A stretch of 51,314 nucleotides of DNA from Clostridia bacterium (lineage in GTDB: Bacteria > Bacillota > Peptococcia > DRI-13 > DTU073): positions 1-51,314 of the forward strand of contig JAQVYD010000001.1 in the NCBI GenBank assembly GCA_028709105.1. Reading direction: 5' to 3'. Below are positions 42,528 through 51,314 of the stretch, piece after piece (the first letter of the stretch is position 1; the number at the start of each line of letters is the position of its first letter). Below the pieces are notes generated by a model that saw only the letters and a list, made by a program, of their open reading frames with translations, did not search any database and was not told where the DNA came from. The position numbers were made by a program, and so were the translations under genes.

Positions 42528-43193
42528 TTAAAGTAAACCTTTCTTCTTTAATTCGATTTGACGCAGATAAACATTTTTTATGATTATCTTACGATGTCTT
42601 TCTGAAATTTGAGTAAACTTAACCCTTATAAGATTGTGCTCTATCCCCTGATTATCCAGTTCCCATTCATTACAAACAATTTCGCCTTCTATTTTAATTA
42701 AATCTTCATCTAAGATAAATTGTATTTGAATTTTAGCTTCCTTTTGCAGAGGGATATATGTATTAAGAACAAGCATCATCCCTCCTCCACTTATATTTTT
42801 TGATTTACATCGAATTACCTCTTCTTCGCCTTGGGAATTAAAATATGATAAAAGAACTTCCATCACAAAACTGACTCTAACGTACTCTCTCTGTTGTACC
42901 CGTTCTATTACCTTCGGTTTTGCTAAGATAATCCGATGTACTGAAGTCATCGTATTTTTAAGTAAATAAGTATGAAAAACATAAACAGCCTCACTATTCC
43001 AAAACCAAATGTTAACAGGAGTCCCCTCTGGCAGAATAATCGACGCCCGATCTTTCATCGGCGCAACAATAGTAAAACTATTTTCATCAAAATTTTCAAC
43101 ACGGCTCGGATAACGTGTAAGTTCATCTTTTCTATGGATTAACTCGATTTGCACCAATTGATTAATTTTTAAAAGACTACTTAAATCATTCAT
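42528..43193 (-). CDS. PilZ-domain flagellar brake protein (YcgR/YpfA-like)
   Basis: 221 residues. The N-terminal YcgR-N-like beta domain (about 5-95) leads into a PilZ domain with RxxxR in QQREYVRV and NISGGGM in place of (D/N)xSxxG. These bind cyclic di-GMP. Such proteins slow the motor or act on MotA when the second messenger is high (B. subtilis YpfA/MotI, E. coli YcgR). Its place between flhG and cheA supports a motility role. Confidence 0.9.
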   Translation of the reverse strand: MNDLSSLLKINQLVQIELIHRKDELTRYPSRVENFDENSFTIVAPMKDRASIILPEGTPVNIWFWNSEAVYVFHTYLLKNTMTSVHRIILAKPKVIERVQQREYVRVSFVMEVLLSYFNSQGEEEVIRCKSKNISGGGMMLVLNTYIPLQKEAKIQIQFILDEDLIKIEGEIVCNEWELDNQGIEHNLIRVKFTQISERHRKIIIKNVYLRQIELKKKGLL

Positions 43194-43202
43194 TTTCGTT
43201 AC

Positions 43203-44090
43203 CTACCTAAAGTATTGTGCAACCCTATTAAAAAATGTTTTTAACCCATTTTCTTGCCGGAGCTGCTCTTTCTGATTTGTAATTTTAGCAGCAATATTAT
43301 AAAGATTGTAGGAAGCCATAGACTGAGGATACGCGATAATGAAAGCTTTTTGCTCGCGTACGGCCTGTCCCACTTTAGAATCCTCAACTACAAAACCTAA
43401 AAATTCGATATTATATTTTAAAAACTTATTAACAGCTATTTTTAATTTATTATAAACAATGGCGGCATCGTTAGCAGAGAAGGCTCTATTCACCACGATG
43501 TATATCTGCCCCGAATAATTTTGTATACATAAAGTTTTAATAAAACCATAAGCATCAGTTATCGCCGTTGGGTCAGAGGTAGTTACAATAATTAATTCAT
43601 CTGCAGCTAAAGCAAAACTTAATACTGTCTTAGCAAGCCCAGCTCCCGTATCAATAAGTAAATAATCAGCTTCGCCTTCTATTTTACTTAATTTCGTTAA
43701 AAAGTTTTCCAATTCCCACTCTTTAAGATTAGCTAATTCCTGCATCCCGGAGCCACCCGGTATAATCTTTAAACCATGTGGCCCTTCAATAATTATCTCC
43801 GGAATTGTTTTTTCCCCCATAATCACGTGAGAAAGATTATACAAAGGAGTAAGCCCTAAAATAACATCAATATTTGCTAAGCCCATATCCGCATCTAAGA
43901 GCATTACTTTTTGCTTAAAATCAGTTAGGGCCAAGGCTAGATTTAAAGAAAGATTACTTTTACCAACTCCGCCTTTACCACTAGAGATAGTAATCACTCG
44001 CGTACCTTTATTAACGTTATTTATTTGTGCCTGAAGACTGTTTTTCATCTGTTTAACGATTAGCCGTAAAGAATCTGCTTGATTGTTCAT
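43203..44090 (-). CDS. flhG: Flagellar number/placement ATPase FlhG (YlxH, MinD-like)
   Basis: 295 residues of the ParA/MinD group. Deviant Walker A SSGKGGVGKSNLSLN with its signature Lys, switch regions LLDADMGLANIDVILG and LLIDTGAGL, and the DPTAITDAYGFIK region. An N-terminal stretch (about 1-25) can activate the FlhF GTPase in related proteins. Follows flhF, so the pair is probably functional together. The C terminus has an amphipathic-looking end. Confidence 0.94.
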   Translation of the reverse strand: MNNQADSLRLIVKQMKNSLQAQINNVNKGTRVITISSGKGGVGKSNLSLNLALALTDFKQKVMLLDADMGLANIDVILGLTPLYNLSHVIMGEKTIPEIIIEGPHGLKIIPGGSGMQELANLKEWELENFLTKLSKIEGEADYLLIDTGAGLAKTVLSFALAADELIIVTTSDPTAITDAYGFIKTLCIQNYSGQIYIVVNRAFSANDAAIVYNKLKIAVNKFLKYNIEFLGFVVEDSKVGQAVREQKAFIIAYPQSMASYNLYNIAAKITNQKEQLRQENGLKTFFNRVAQYFR

Positions 44091-44094
44091 CTAA

Positions 44095-45213
44095 CTACTC
44101 CTTCATCAACATTTGCACAAGTTTAATCGGATCAGCGACTTCAATATCATCGGGAATATTCTGTCCATTAGCAAAATAGGAAATAGGATATTCTTCTTTA
44201 CATACAAGGTTATAGATGGAACCGTAATTTGAGGTTTCATCAAGTTTAGTAAAAATTAAACTTGTCACATTTATATCTCGGTAAGTATCAAAAATATCTA
44301 AGAAATCTTGATACTTACTCGTACTAGCTAGAACTAAAAAAATCTCGTCGGAATGAGCACTTTCCAGATATTGTTTTAGCTCATTAACCTGTGTAATGTT
44401 TTTATGACTTCGACCTGCAGTATCAATATAAATAACATCAAAGTCCCTCATTTCTCGAAGGCTTTCTTGTAAATTTTCCGGATTAAAAATAACCTTAACC
44501 GGAACATTCATAATATCGCCAATAGTTTTAAGCTGTTCTACTGCTGCAATCCGATAGGTATCCACCGTAATTAAGGCTACCTTTTTCTTTTCCAGCACCG
44601 CACTCATCGCTGCCAACTTAGCAATAGTAGTAGTTTTACCAACACCGGTAGGTCCAATAAAGGTTAAAATCCTAGGTTCCCCCATCTTAACTTTAGCCGG
44701 TACATATTTTATCTTTTGCAGCGGTTTTAAGAGATTAGCAAAGAAAATTTTATTTAACTCCTCTTTTGTTTGTAAAGAAGCTTGGGAATATTGCTCTAAA
44801 GTTAATTTTACTATCTTTTGAGCAATTTTATCTTCAATCTCTTGCTTTTTTAAACGATGATACAAAACCTGCCCCATTTTAGGAAACTGCGGTTCTCCTA
44901 GATTTTCTAACATCAAAGACATTTCTTGCATCATTTTATGCATTTCCGCTAGATCCGAAGCAATTTCATGATCATTTTTAATAGAATCCTTTTTTATTTT
45001 TTGTCCGGCAAAAGTACCCTCATTTAAAGCAACATTTTCTTGATTATTATCAGCAGCGGCCGTTACCTCGACATAGTTTTTACGAAAGAACCCTAAAAAA
45101 CCACCTTCTTTAAAATAACGGGTATGCAAGATCACCGCATCATTTCCTAATTCAGATTTTATTTTTTCCATTGCTTCCTGCATATCTACAGCCACAAACC
45201 TTTTAACCCGCAT
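44095..45213 (-). CDS. flhF: Flagellar placement GTPase FlhF
   Basis: A SRP-type GTPase that marks where the flagellum is built. 372 residues. N-terminal basic domain RVKRFVAVDMQEAMEKIKSELG, the N domain around 140, then the G domain with GPTGVGKTTTIAKLAA (G1), DTYRIAAVEQL (G2), DTAGRS (G3) and TKLDET (G4). Start overlaps the flhA end by 11 bases. Confidence 0.96.
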   Translation of the reverse strand: MRVKRFVAVDMQEAMEKIKSELGNDAVILHTRYFKEGGFLGFFRKNYVEVTAAADNNQENVALNEGTFAGQKIKKDSIKNDHEIASDLAEMHKMMQEMSLMLENLGEPQFPKMGQVLYHRLKKQEIEDKIAQKIVKLTLEQYSQASLQTKEELNKIFFANLLKPLQKIKYVPAKVKMGEPRILTFIGPTGVGKTTTIAKLAAMSAVLEKKKVALITVDTYRIAAVEQLKTIGDIMNVPVKVIFNPENLQESLREMRDFDVIYIDTAGRSHKNITQVNELKQYLESAHSDEIFLVLASTSKYQDFLDIFDTYRDINVTSLIFTKLDETSNYGSIYNLVCKEEYPISYFANGQNIPDDIEVADPIKLVQMLMKE

Positions 45214-47275
45214 TTAATTTCACCATCCCTACCGACTCGATTTCTATCTGAGGAGGTATTTCATTATAAGAAACTATTGGTATTCCCGGTAAAACTCTTT
45301 CCAGCAGCTTTCTAAAATATCGTCGAATTACAGGTGAAACCAAAACAACAAATTGTTTTCCCATAAAACTTCGTTTTTCAAGCAGTGTTCCTAATTCTTT
45401 AACTATCGCTTGAGCTATACTTGGTTCAATAACCAAATATGTTCCTTGGTCACCGGTTTGTACACTTTCACCAATAATCTTTTCGATCTGAGGATCGATC
45501 GTAAAACAATAGAGCTTACCTTCTTCATCTTTATATAATTGAGCAATCTGTTTAGCTATCTTTTGCCGCACATATTCAGTAAGCAACTCCGGGTCTTTCG
45601 TTAAAGGAGCCCAATCACCTAATGCTTCCATAATCGAAACTAAATCTCTAATCGGCACTCTTTCCTGTAAAAGATTACTTAGAACCTTATGTATTTCCGC
45701 TAAAGAAAGTAAATTCGGAACAACTTCCTCTACTATAGCAGGATATTCCTTTTTTAGGTTATCTAAAAGAGATTTTACATCTTGCCGACTTAAAATATCT
45801 GCAGCGTTATTTTTAAGAAATTCTGTGATATGTGTAGCTAAAACAGAAGGAGGATCAACAACTGTATAACCGGATGTTTCCGCTTGTTCTCTTGAAGAAG
45901 TACCAATCCATTTAGCGGGAAGACCAAAAGCCGGTTCTTTTGTAGGTATTCCTAATATTTCACCCTCACCACCCATAGCCAAATACTGATTTAACATAAT
46001 TTCACCTTGAGCTAAAGGCACACCTCGTAATTTCAAAACATAATTATTAGGGGGCAACTGCATATTATCTCGAATACGGATAGGAGGAATAACCATCCCT
46101 AATTCTAAAGCACACTGTCGACGAATCATAATGACACGTTCCAAAAGGTCACCACCCTGAGCTGTATCGACAAGCGGGATTAAACCATAACCCATTTCTA
46201 ATTCGATCGGATCAACCTGAAGTAATGAATAAACATTTTCAGGCTTTTTCATTGCTACTGCTTCTTCATTATCAATATTTTGCGCTGTCTCCATTGATAA
46301 AGCGGCTTCAGATTTATATAAACTATATGCTAAAAAACCCATGACCAAACCTAAAAAAAGGAAAGGAGGTTTGGGTAATCCCGGGACCAAACCAAGAAGA
46401 ATTAAAACACCGGAAGCAATAGCTAATACTTTAGGTTGGGAAAAAACCTGTCTGGTAATATCTGTCCCTAAACTCTCTTCTGAGGCAGCCCGTGTAACAA
46501 TAATACCCGTTGCGGTTGAAAGAAGGAGAGCCGGAATCTGACTCACTAAGCCATCCCCTACCGTCAGCAGAGTATATCTTTGCGCAACCTCCCCGATACT
46601 ACCCATTTTTTGTTGCAAAAAACCTATCGCCATACCACCTAAAATATTGATTAAGGTAATAACTATACTAGCGATGGCATCACCTTTCACAAATTTACTG
46701 GCACCATCCATAGCTCCATAAAAATCAGCTTCTCGTTGGATTTTTATTCTTCTTTCCCTTGCTTCATCCTCAGAAATCAACCCGGCATTAAGGTCGGCAT
46801 CAATACTCATCTGTTTCCCGGGCATAGCATCAAGGGTAAAGCGGGCCGCTACCTCAGCCACACGTTCAGCACCTTTGGTAATAACGATAAACTGAATAAT
46901 AACCAAAATCAAGAAAATAATAAAACCGACAACAGCATTGCCCCCTACCACAAAATCACCAAATTGATTAATGACTTCACCAGCATAAGCATGTAAAAGA
47001 ATCAAACGAGTAGAAGATATATTTAAAGCCAGCCGATAAAGGGTCATCACCAAAAGCAAAGAAGGGAAAACAGAAAATTCTAAAGGCTCTTTATTATACA
47101 TGGAAACAAGAAGAACAATTAAAGCACAAGTAATATTAAAAACAAGGAGGATATCAAGTAAAAAAGGAGGCAGCGGAATAATCATCATCACAACAATACC
47201 AATTATTACCAAAGCTACGATGATATCGATATGTCTCATTAAATTACGTTGTAAAAATGGTGCCGGCATCTTCAT
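45203..47275 (-). CDS. flhA: Flagellar export apparatus protein FlhA
   Basis: The nonameric core of the type III export gate. 690 residues. About eight N-terminal transmembrane helices with the family signature around YRLALNISSTRLILL, the FHIPEP-type cytoplasmic loop (AARFTLDAMPGKQMSIDADLNAGLI), and a C-terminal soluble domain (about 340-690). No truncation. Lies between flhB and flhF. Confidence 0.98.
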   Translation of the reverse strand: MKMPAPFLQRNLMRHIDIIVALVIIGIVVMMIIPLPPFLLDILLVFNITCALIVLLVSMYNKEPLEFSVFPSLLLVMTLYRLALNISSTRLILLHAYAGEVINQFGDFVVGGNAVVGFIIFLILVIIQFIVITKGAERVAEVAARFTLDAMPGKQMSIDADLNAGLISEDEARERRIKIQREADFYGAMDGASKFVKGDAIASIVITLINILGGMAIGFLQQKMGSIGEVAQRYTLLTVGDGLVSQIPALLLSTATGIIVTRAASEESLGTDITRQVFSQPKVLAIASGVLILLGLVPGLPKPPFLFLGLVMGFLAYSLYKSEAALSMETAQNIDNEEAVAMKKPENVYSLLQVDPIELEMGYGLIPLVDTAQGGDLLERVIMIRRQCALELGMVIPPIRIRDNMQLPPNNYVLKLRGVPLAQGEIMLNQYLAMGGEGEILGIPTKEPAFGLPAKWIGTSSREQAETSGYTVVDPPSVLATHITEFLKNNAADILSRQDVKSLLDNLKKEYPAIVEEVVPNLLSLAEIHKVLSNLLQERVPIRDLVSIMEALGDWAPLTKDPELLTEYVRQKIAKQIAQLYKDEEGKLYCFTIDPQIEKIIGESVQTGDQGTYLVIEPSIAQAIVKELGTLLEKRSFMGKQFVVLVSPVIRRYFRKLLERVLPGIPIVSYNEIPPQIEIESVGMVKLNAG

Positions 47276-47280
47276 CGCTC

Positions 47281-48369
47281 CTAGAAACGTCCTTTGAATT
47301 TATAAACATATGCCAATACTTCGGCGATCGCTTTATACAACTCAACGGGAATAGGAGAACCAATTTCTACTTCTCGATAAAGAATTTGAGCTAATTTCCT
47401 ATTCTCCACAAGCACGATATTATGTTCTATCGCCACTTCTTTTATTTTCTGTGCAATAAAATCTTTACCTTTAGCCACGACAATAGGTGCGGCCATTTTG
47501 TCTTCATATTTTATAGCTATTGCTAAATGAGTCGGGTTGGTGATAACTACTGTGGCCTCGGGAACTTCCTGCATCATCCGTCGAGAAGCCAATTGCCGTT
47601 GTCTTGCTTTGAGTTCAGCCTTTAAATGAGGATCTCCTTCCACCATTTTAAATTCTTCCTTGATTTCTTGCTTACTCATTTTTAAAGACTTTTCATATTC
47701 ATACAATTGATAAACATAGTCGACAATAGCAATAAGCACAAGGACAGCCAAAATGCGCCAGCCAATGGTGAAAGTAATGTCCCCAATCGTATATAAAGAT
47801 AAGTCGAGAGGAAAATCCATCAAAACAGATAAACGTGGCAATTGTTGATAAAGAAAATAAAAAGCGACAAAACCAACCAAGCATGTTTTTAAAATTGTTT
47901 TAACAAGTTCCGCGATGGCTCGCTTGGAAAAAATTCTTTTCATTCCTTTAAGAGGATTCAACCTGCTAAGATCCATCTTTAATGATTCTGTAGTAAAGAG
48001 GAAACCAATTTGCAGCACATTAGCTATATATCCTGCTATCAGAGCAATAAGCAAAATAGGACCAACCATTTTTGCTATAATAAGCACCGTTTCTGAAATT
48101 AAAAGCATCGCTATATCCACGGTAAATTCTGTCTTTGTATACGTAAAGATATGATAAAAAAAAATTTTGTAATCTTCCATAATATGCGGTAACCAAAACT
48201 TTAAAACTAATAACGTCAAGGTAAGAAGTAAAACAGTAATCACTTCATTACTTTTAACTACCTGTCCCTTTTTTCGGGCTTCCTGCTTACGACGTGGTGT
48301 CGCCTTTTCTGTTTTTTCACCGGCGAAAAACTGTAAATTAATTTTAAACTTTTGCATTTGCTTAATCAC
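47281..48369 (-). CDS. flhB: Flagellar export switch protein FlhB
   Basis: 362 residues. Begins with GEKTEKATPRRKQEARKKGQV, has four transmembrane helices, and the self-cleaving NPTH motif (VVITNPTHLAIAIKY) in its cytoplasmic domain, which switches export from rod/hook to filament proteins. GTG 48369 directly follows AAGGTGATC, a strong anti-SD match. The next upstream GTG 48375 overlaps fliR. Confidence 0.97.
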   Translation of the reverse strand: MIKQMQKFKINLQFFAGEKTEKATPRRKQEARKKGQVVKSNEVITVLLLTLTLLVLKFWLPHIMEDYKIFFYHIFTYTKTEFTVDIAMLLISETVLIIAKMVGPILLIALIAGYIANVLQIGFLFTTESLKMDLSRLNPLKGMKRIFSKRAIAELVKTILKTCLVGFVAFYFLYQQLPRLSVLMDFPLDLSLYTIGDITFTIGWRILAVLVLIAIVDYVYQLYEYEKSLKMSKQEIKEEFKMVEGDPHLKAELKARQRQLASRRMMQEVPEATVVITNPTHLAIAIKYEDKMAAPIVVAKGKDFIAQKIKEVAIEHNIVLVENRKLAQILYREVEIGSPIPVELYKAIAEVLAYVYKFKGRF

Positions 48370-48371
48370 GA

Positions 48372-49145
48372 TCACCTTAATAAATTATAAATTTGCTGCA
48401 CAACATTATCAAAAGAAGTATTTAATAAATAAATATAAAAAGGAATAGTTACTAAAAGTACAAAAAAGCCTATCAAAATCTTAGCCGGCATCCCCACCAT
48501 GAAAATATTCATTTGAGGAACAGTTCTTGCCATAATCCCCATTACAAAATCTGTTACTAGTAATGTGCCGACAATAGGCATACTAAGTTTACAACCAATA
48601 ATAAAAATGTTCCCGAAATAACTAAGATAATTCTGTATAAAATGTGGGCTAAGGAAAACACACTGCCCAATAGGTATAACCTCATAACTTTCAAAAAGTG
48701 CTTTGATAAAATGATGATGACCATCAATTTGCAAAAATACTAGAATAGCTAACACGAATTTGAAATTTCCCAAAATGGGAGCCTGAGTTCCGCTTAAAGG
48801 ATCGACAACATTCATAATGCCAAAGCCCATCTGTGTATCAATTAACTGCCCCGCCAATTGAACTCCAGCGAAAAAAAACTGAATTATAAGAGCCATAGCT
48901 ATGCCTATAAGCACTTCTGTAAGAATAACAATAAAATACAGCGGTAATTGCAAATTAATAGTAGAAATAGTTTCCCCTATACCTAAAAGCCAAGCAAAGA
49001 AAGTAAGGACCATTAAGAAAAAGACTCGCCACTGTACCGGAATATTCTTCGTGTTAAAAACAGGGATAAAAGAAATTCCCGTAAACCTAGCCAAAAGCAA
49101 CAAAAACTTATCCCACTCTGTCAAAAAACTAACTAGTACATTCAT
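48372..49145 (-). CDS. fliR: Flagellar export gate protein FliR
   Basis: 257 residues with about six transmembrane helices and family segments PVFNTKNIPVQWR, QLAGQLIDTQMGFG and NIFMVGMPAKILIG. Forms the FliPQR pore. ATG 49145 is used; TTG 49148 directly before it is a less likely alternative, with AGGGG upstream. flhB follows after two bases. Confidence 0.96.
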   Translation of the reverse strand: MNVLVSFLTEWDKFLLLLARFTGISFIPVFNTKNIPVQWRVFFLMVLTFFAWLLGIGETISTINLQLPLYFIVILTEVLIGIAMALIIQFFFAGVQLAGQLIDTQMGFGIMNVVDPLSGTQAPILGNFKFVLAILVFLQIDGHHHFIKALFESYEVIPIGQCVFLSPHFIQNYLSYFGNIFIIGCKLSMPIVGTLLVTDFVMGIMARTVPQMNIFMVGMPAKILIGFFVLLVTIPFYIYLLNTSFDNVVQQIYNLLR

Positions 49146-49172
49146 CAATACATACCCCTAAAATAATAATTT

Positions 49173-49442
49173 CTAAAAGATTAAATGTGGAATCATGGAA
49201 AAAAGATTTGTTGTAAAAGCAACCAGTAAATTCAACATCCAAGGTCCAAAAATAATGAGGCTAATAAAAACCATCGCTATTTTAGGAACAAAAGTTAAAG
49301 TTTGTTCCTGAATTTGCGTAGTGGCTTGGAAGATACTAATTATTAAGCCTACTAATAAGCTAACCCCTAATAAAGGCCCGGATAACAGTAAAATCGTATA
49401 TACTGCTTCTTTCCCCAAATAGATTACAAAGTCCTGCGTCAT
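49173..49442 (-). CDS. fliQ: Flagellar export gate protein FliQ
   Basis: 89 residues, the family length. Two transmembrane helices (about 13-38 and 50-75) with LVGLIISIFQATTQIQEQTLTFVPKI, the FliQ signature. ATG 49442 has AAGGTG five bases upstream. Lies between fliP and fliR as usual. Confidence 0.96.
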   Translation of the reverse strand: MTQDFVIYLGKEAVYTILLLSGPLLGVSLLVGLIISIFQATTQIQEQTLTFVPKIAMVFISLIIFGPWMLNLLVAFTTNLFSMIPHLIF

Positions 49443-49474
49443 CTTCACACCTTATCTCATCGTAATATAGTAAA

Positions 49475-50245
49475 TTAGCGGAAACCCAGCAGTAAAGACT
49501 GCACAACTAAATTCCAACCATCTACTAAGATAAACAATAATAACTTAAACGGCAAAGAAATCATCATCGGTGGTAACATCATCATCCCCATAGACATTAA
49601 AGTACTGGCAACAACCATATCGATAATAATAAAGGGGATGTAAATAATAAAACCAATCTGAAAAGCTGTTTTTAATTCGCTAATTGTAAAAGCGGGTATA
49701 ACAACATAAGTAGGAATATCGTCAGGGTTATCCGGTTTAGGTGCTGAAGACATATTAATAAATAAAGCCAAATCCTTTTCCCGCGTCTGTTTTAACATAA
49801 AAGTACGTAAAGGTGTAACTGCATTATGATAAGCTGTTTCCTGAGTTATTTCTTCATGCAAATAAGGTTGTAAGGCATTTTGATTGATTTCACTCCACAC
49901 CGGAGTCATTATAAAAAATGTTAGAAAGAGGGCTAAACCAATTAAAACTTGATTCGGAGGCATTTGCTGTGTAGCTAAAGCATTTCTCAAAAAAGAAAAA
50001 ACAACAATAATTCGTGTAAAAGAAGTCATTAAAATTAAAATAGCAGGCGCAAGTGTCAAAATAGTTAAAAGAGCTAATATTTGTAAAGAAAGAGCAACAT
50101 CTTGAGGGGTATCTGCAGAACCTATTTCCACTCCTATTTTAGGTAAAGGTATAGGAGCAGCGGCAACATCGACTGGCGAAAAAAGAAGGACAACAAGACT
50201 AAGTAGAACCACAAGAATAATTTTCCTTTTAAAAAATCTATTCAC
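49475..50245 (-). CDS. fliP: Flagellar export gate protein FliP
   Basis: 256 residues with a cleavable-type signal peptide (about 1-30, ending in AAA), then four transmembrane helices. The two family signatures are seen as LAPAILILMTSFTRIIVVFSFLRNA and LPFKLLLFILVDGWNL. GTG 50245 has GGAGGG six bases upstream and overlaps the fliO end by eight bases. Confidence 0.97.
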   Translation of the reverse strand: MNRFFKRKIILVVLLSLVVLLFSPVDVAAAPIPLPKIGVEIGSADTPQDVALSLQILALLTILTLAPAILILMTSFTRIIVVFSFLRNALATQQMPPNQVLIGLALFLTFFIMTPVWSEINQNALQPYLHEEITQETAYHNAVTPLRTFMLKQTREKDLALFINMSSAPKPDNPDDIPTYVVIPAFTISELKTAFQIGFIIYIPFIIIDMVVASTLMSMGMMMLPPMMISLPFKLLLFILVDGWNLVVQSLLLGFR

Positions 50246-50771
50246 CTTTATCCCTCCCCTGAAAAAGATGACGAGAGAGATGTTGGTTTCTCCGAAATTG
50301 TTCGGCTAATTGTTGTTGAAACTCACCCGTGGTAAGATTTTTTTTATTTGTCAAAGAAGTAATCTTTCTTTTAAATAATCTCTCCATTCCTTTACTTAAT
50401 AAAGCTTCTGATGCCAAGAGATCATTTTTTATTTCTCCCCATCTTTCAGTATGAGGATCTATCTCTTTTAAAATATTAATCTGACCTTCACTAACAGCAA
50501 TAATACAAATAAGACCATCTAATTCCACCAAATATAAACCTCGATTGGCTCCCAATGCCTGATAATCAAAGATTTTAATCCATTTTTTTTGATTTTGCTG
50601 AAGACTCTGCTGTCGCTTAATAAGCCTTAAAACTAAATAAACTGCCAAAATAATAAAAATCAGTGTAAAAATCAGGCGGAAAAACAACGCAGTCACACTT
50701 GGATAAGCAACGACATTATTAATTTCAAGATTTTCCGGCTGCAAAGCAGCAAAAAATATTATAGCTAACAT
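50238..50771 (-). CDS. fliO: Flagellar biosynthetic protein FliO
   Basis: 177 residues of the FliO/FliZ family: a transmembrane segment (about 28-49) with basic flank RLIKRQQ, followed by a conserved soluble part (IKIFDYQALGANRGLYLVELDGLICIIAVSEGQI). An assembly factor for FliP. The basic C-terminal tail (about 130-177) is poorly conserved. Between cheY and fliP, as in related operons. Confidence 0.9.
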   Translation of the reverse strand: MLAIIFFAALQPENLEINNVVAYPSVTALFFRLIFTLIFIILAVYLVLRLIKRQQSLQQNQKKWIKIFDYQALGANRGLYLVELDGLICIIAVSEGQINILKEIDPHTERWGEIKNDLLASEALLSKGMERLFKRKITSLTNKKNLTTGEFQQQLAEQFRRNQHLSRHLFQGRDKGE

Positions 50772-50784
50772 CTTTCCTCCCTGA

Positions 50785-51147
50785 TTAAACTAATGCTTTT
50801 TGCACTGCTTCCATCACCCGCAAAGGTTGGAAAGGCTTGATAATAAAATCTCGGGCCCCAGCCTGAATAGCTTCAATAACCAAAGCCTGTTGTCCCATAG
50901 CACTACACATAATTATTTTAGCAGTAGCATCAATTTTTTTAATCTCTTTTACTGCTGTAATTCCATCCATTTCCGGCATCGTTATATCCATCGTCACTAA
51001 ATTAGGCCTTAAGTCCTGATACATTGTTATCGCCAAAACACCATTTTCCGCTTCACCCACCACGTCATATCCATTTTTTATGAGTATTTCTTTAAGCAGC
51101 ATCCTCATAAAAGCAGCATCATCAACTATTAATATTCTTTGCGCCAT
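50785..51147 (-). CDS. cheY: Chemotaxis response regulator CheY
   Basis: A 120-residue receiver domain with no output domain. Asp9-Asp10, phosphoacceptor Asp54 in TMDITMPEMDG, Ser82 in CSAMGQ and Lys104 in IIKPF are all in place. Position between fliN/fliY and fliO is typical for Firmicutes motility operons and supports CheY over other stand-alone receivers. Confidence 0.95.
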   Translation of the reverse strand: MAQRILIVDDAAFMRMLLKEILIKNGYDVVGEAENGVLAITMYQDLRPNLVTMDITMPEMDGITAVKEIKKIDATAKIIMCSAMGQQALVIEAIQAGARDFIIKPFQPLRVMEAVQKALV

Positions 51148-51182
51148 AAATGAAGCTCACCTCATTTCCATATCTTCCCTGC

Positions 51183-51314
51183 TTATTTTAAATTTCTAAT
51201 TCTTTCTGTTGGTGAAACTATTTCTGTAACTCTTACGCCAAAGTTTTCGTCAATAATGATAACTTCTCCTTTAGCTAAAAGATTATCATTAATTAAAATA
51301 TCTACAGGTTCTCC
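51183..51314 (-). CDS. Flagellar motor switch protein FliN/FliY, C-terminal end (partial)
   Basis: The last 43 codons of a gene that continues past the window; the stop is at 51183-51185. The residues from EPVDILINDNLLAKGEV through IIDENFGVRVTEI to SPTERIRNLK are the C-terminal SpoA (surface-presentation) fold of FliN and FliY. Without the N terminus I cannot tell FliN from FliY. Operon order suggests FliY or FliN before cheY. It forms part of the C ring that binds CheY-P. Confidence 0.93.
   Translation of the reverse strand, partial: GEPVDILINDNLLAKGEVIIIDENFGVRVTEIVSPTERIRNLK

Overview
The window looks like chromosomal core sequence from an AT-rich, endospore-forming, flagellated member of the Clostridia (Firmicutes). 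Signs of this are spo0A, spoIVB, a ytvI-type sporulation membrane protein, a candidate mciZ, strong AGGAGG-type ribosome binding sites, many TTG/GTG starts, and a Clostridia-style flagellar/chemotaxis operon running straight into rpsB-tsf-pyrH-frr. The genus cannot be told from this sequence. I see no rRNA, tRNA, CRISPR array, insertion sequence or prophage. No stretch longer than 300 bases lacks a gene.

Layout. Positions 1-1523 form a small divergent region: the 5' end of an unknown gene leaving the window on the minus strand, a 45-residue ORF on the plus strand that resembles MciZ (the sporulation inhibitor of FtsZ) behind a sigma-E-like promoter, and a HAD phosphatase. A bidirectional terminator (1539-1582) separates these from the rest. 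Everything from 1614 to the right end is on the minus strand, so transcription runs from high to low coordinates.

In transcription order: (a) 51314-35747, flagellar export and chemotaxis: fliN/fliY (partial), cheY, fliO, fliP, fliQ, fliR, flhB, flhA, flhF, flhG, a PilZ/YcgR protein, cheA, cheW, cheC, cheD, sigD, fapA and two small operon-end genes. (b) 35587-24048, translation, membrane lipid and isoprenoid genes: rpsB, tsf, pyrH, frr, uppS, cdsA, ytvI, dxr, rseP, ispG, proS, then a glycosyltransferase and an MgtC-like protein. (c) 23188-15604, the nusA-infB cluster: rimP, nusA, ylxR, an L7Ae-like gene, infB, rbfA, nrnA, truB, ribF. (d) 15514-13833, asp23, amaP, a DUF2273 gene and nusB, with a clear promoter in front and a terminator behind. 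(e) 13675-1614, folD, xseA, xseB, ispA, dxs, tlyA, nadK, mnmM, argR, recN, spoIVB, spo0A. spo0A has its own sigma-H-like promoter with an overlapping 0A box.

How they work together. Block (a) builds the flagellar export gate, its placement GTPase/ATPase pair and a CheC/CheD-type chemotaxis system. Blocks (b) and (e) together hold much of the MEP isoprenoid route (dxs, dxr, ispG, ispA) and its use in cell-wall lipid carrier synthesis (uppS), beside phospholipid synthesis (cdsA). Block (c) covers ribosome maturation, transcription elongation and translation initiation. The left end joins arginine control, DNA repair and the sporulation switch. The most unusual items are the candidate mciZ with its promoter, the spo0A control region, a possible gene remnant between nusB and folD, structured leaders before rpsB and uppS, and the mgtC/glycosyltransferase pair where polC often lies.
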